Shown here: positions 63,181 to 64,000 of the stretch, in pieces
Layout of the letters: each line of letters starts with the position of its first letter
Numbering within the stretch: the stretch's first letter is position 1
DNA from: Burkholderia contaminans
GTDB lineage: Bacteria; Pseudomonadota; Gammaproteobacteria; Burkholderiales; Burkholderiaceae
NCBI RefSeq assembly: GCF_029633825.1
Contig: NZ_CP090641.1
Location: forward strand, 806,001 to 870,000
Reading direction: 5' to 3'
DNA: 64,000 bases
Translations under genes and position numbers: made by a program
The notes under the pieces: model-generated
The model's input: the letters and a program-made list of their open reading frames with translations, nothing else
Told to the model about the DNA's origin: nothing
Databases searched by the model: none

Positions 63181-64000
63181 ATCTCGAAGCCCGGCACGCG
63201 CCCGGCCAGCTGGCTGCCGATCGGTGCGCCCGGCTCACCGGTCGACAGCGTGTAGAGATCCATCGGCGTACGCGCCGTGTAGTAGCGCGCGAGCGCCGGC
63301 CCCAGCGGATCGCCGTCGTACAGGCACAACTGCATCAGCGCATGACTGTCGCGCACGCGCAGCCACGCGGCATCGAGCAGCGCCGCGAACACGGACGGAT
63401 CGCGGTCGCGCACCTGCAGGTGCGTCAGGTAGACGTCGCGCAACGGCTCGCCGGGCGCCGCGATACGCGGACGGCGCAATGCGGGCGCGAGCGCGTTGAA
63501 GGCGACACGGACCGCCTGCAGCGGCAACGGCAATCGTTCGAGCACGATCCGCTTGATATCGCCGGCGTCCCACGGCGCGACGCAGCCGAGCAGGTTGTCG
63601 TGCGCGTCGAGCGCCAGCAGGAACGCGCCGATGCCGAACGACGGCCACGTGTCGAGCCGCCGCGTGAATTCGTCCGCGGAGAACACGCCGCCAAACGGCT
63701 GGCGGCGCGATTCGGCATCGAGAAACGCGCGCAACGCGTCTGCGTGACGCGGCTGCGCTTCGACGATCCGCACGCCCGGCACGCAACGCGGCACCGACGA
63801 CAGCCCGCGCTGCGCGTAGATCGACACGTTCTCGTAGCCGTGCCAGTGCGTGAAACGCAGCCTGTTCTCGCGCCGCGATCGTGCCAGCGACTGCACCGCG
63901 AGCCGGTTGTCGCGGATCATGCAGCAATACGCATGCTGCACGCCGGTGTCGGCACGCAGCATCGCGAAACGTGCGCGCACCGAGTCGGTCCACTCGCGCG
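63168..64000 (-). CDS. GNAT-like hypothetical protein, N terminus outside the window
   Basis: The frame continues to the right edge (residues WTDSVRARF precede the first internal start), so the true start is probably outside. The visible part has two acyltransferase-like halves: CVPGVRIVEAQPRHADALRA FLD with a later AFLLALDAHDNLLGCVAPWD, and DVYLTHLQVRDRDPSVFAAL LDAAWLRVRDSHALMQLC. No clear acetyl-CoA P-loop is visible, so activity is uncertain. It belongs to the minus strand beyond the hydrolases and may be part of the same biosynthetic locus. Confidence 0.65.
   Translation of the reverse strand, partial: REWTDSVRARFAMLRADTGVQHAYCCMIRDNRLAVQSLARSRRENRLRFTHWHGYENVSIYAQRGLSSVPRCVPGVRIVEAQPRHADALRAFLDAESRRQPFGGVFSADEFTRRLDTWPSFGIGAFLLALDAHDNLLGCVAPWDAGDIKRIVLERLPLPLQAVRVAFNALAPALRRPRIAAPGEPLRDVYLTHLQVRDRDPSVFAALLDAAWLRVRDSHALMQLCLYDGDPLGPALARYYTARTPMDLYTLSTGEPGAPIGSQLAGRVPGFEIYLV

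Noticed and set aside
56640..64000. Polyyne biosynthetic cluster
   Set aside because: No acyl carrier protein, fatty acyl-AMP ligase, third desaturase or rubredoxin is visible; GH3 and Rieske genes are not part of the known polyyne set.

Overview
This is a G+C-rich (roughly two-thirds G+C) stretch of a Burkholderia-type chromosome, most likely from the Burkholderia cepacia complex. I infer this from the codon style, the divergent Pen-type class A beta-lactamase and LysR regulator, the FtrA/rhodanese pair, the puu genes and the decarboxylase/antiporter pair. There are no rRNA or tRNA genes, CRISPR arrays or recognisable insertion sequences. The ends of the window cut two genes.

Layout. 0-5.2 kb: small proteins, an acetyltransferase and a polyamine catabolism block (puuA, an XRE-cupin regulator, puuB). 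5.4-8.8 kb: codB-codA-TetR for cytosine salvage, with a palindrome upstream. 8.9-19.3 kb: a frameshifted glycine-zipper protein, a secreted beta-helix protein, transporters (TSUP, GabP-like), an NnrU-like membrane protein, a TfoX-domain protein with a histone-like tail, an LDH2-type dehydrogenase, an M20 peptidase and a frameshifted nitronate monooxygenase. 19.7-25.7 kb: antiporter plus basic amino acid decarboxylase (acid resistance), FtrA and rhodanese. 25.7-32.3 kb: P450, a PEP-mutase-like lyase, a frameshifted ankyrin protein, a GNAT enzyme, an RpiR regulator and a BOF protein. 32.5-34.5 kb: a QseBC/PmrAB-like two-component system divergent from the BOF gene, with PmrA-box-like repeats in front of both.

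34.5-40.3 kb is a mosaic of short genes (NmrA-like, MarR, monooxygenase, small membrane protein, beta-lactamase and its regulator). The gaps hold nine copies, all in one orientation, of an intergenic repeat built around TCCACA...TGTGGA. 40.6-50.5 kb carries an amylo-alpha-1,6-glucosidase-like enzyme, SanA-like protein, a second MreB, a type Vd patatin autotransporter, an azoreductase and an RstAB-like two-component system. At 50.7-52.3 kb glutaminase is followed by a low-G+C cytochrome c gene, bracketed by a 47-bp direct repeat of the glutaminase 3' end. Next comes a LysR/SDR/SDR/F420-reductase-like block.

56.6-64 kb looks like a dedicated biosynthetic locus: two membrane fatty acid desaturases, a Rieske oxygenase, a GH3-family acyl-amide synthetase, a ferritin-like metal-dependent hydrolase, an alpha/beta hydrolase and a GNAT-like protein. 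It is the best candidate here for an undescribed pathway.

Four genes (glycine zipper, nitronate monooxygenase, ankyrin, small membrane protein) are each interrupted by what looks like one missing G on the coding strand. A shared sequencing or assembly error is more likely than four independent mutations, but this has to be checked.
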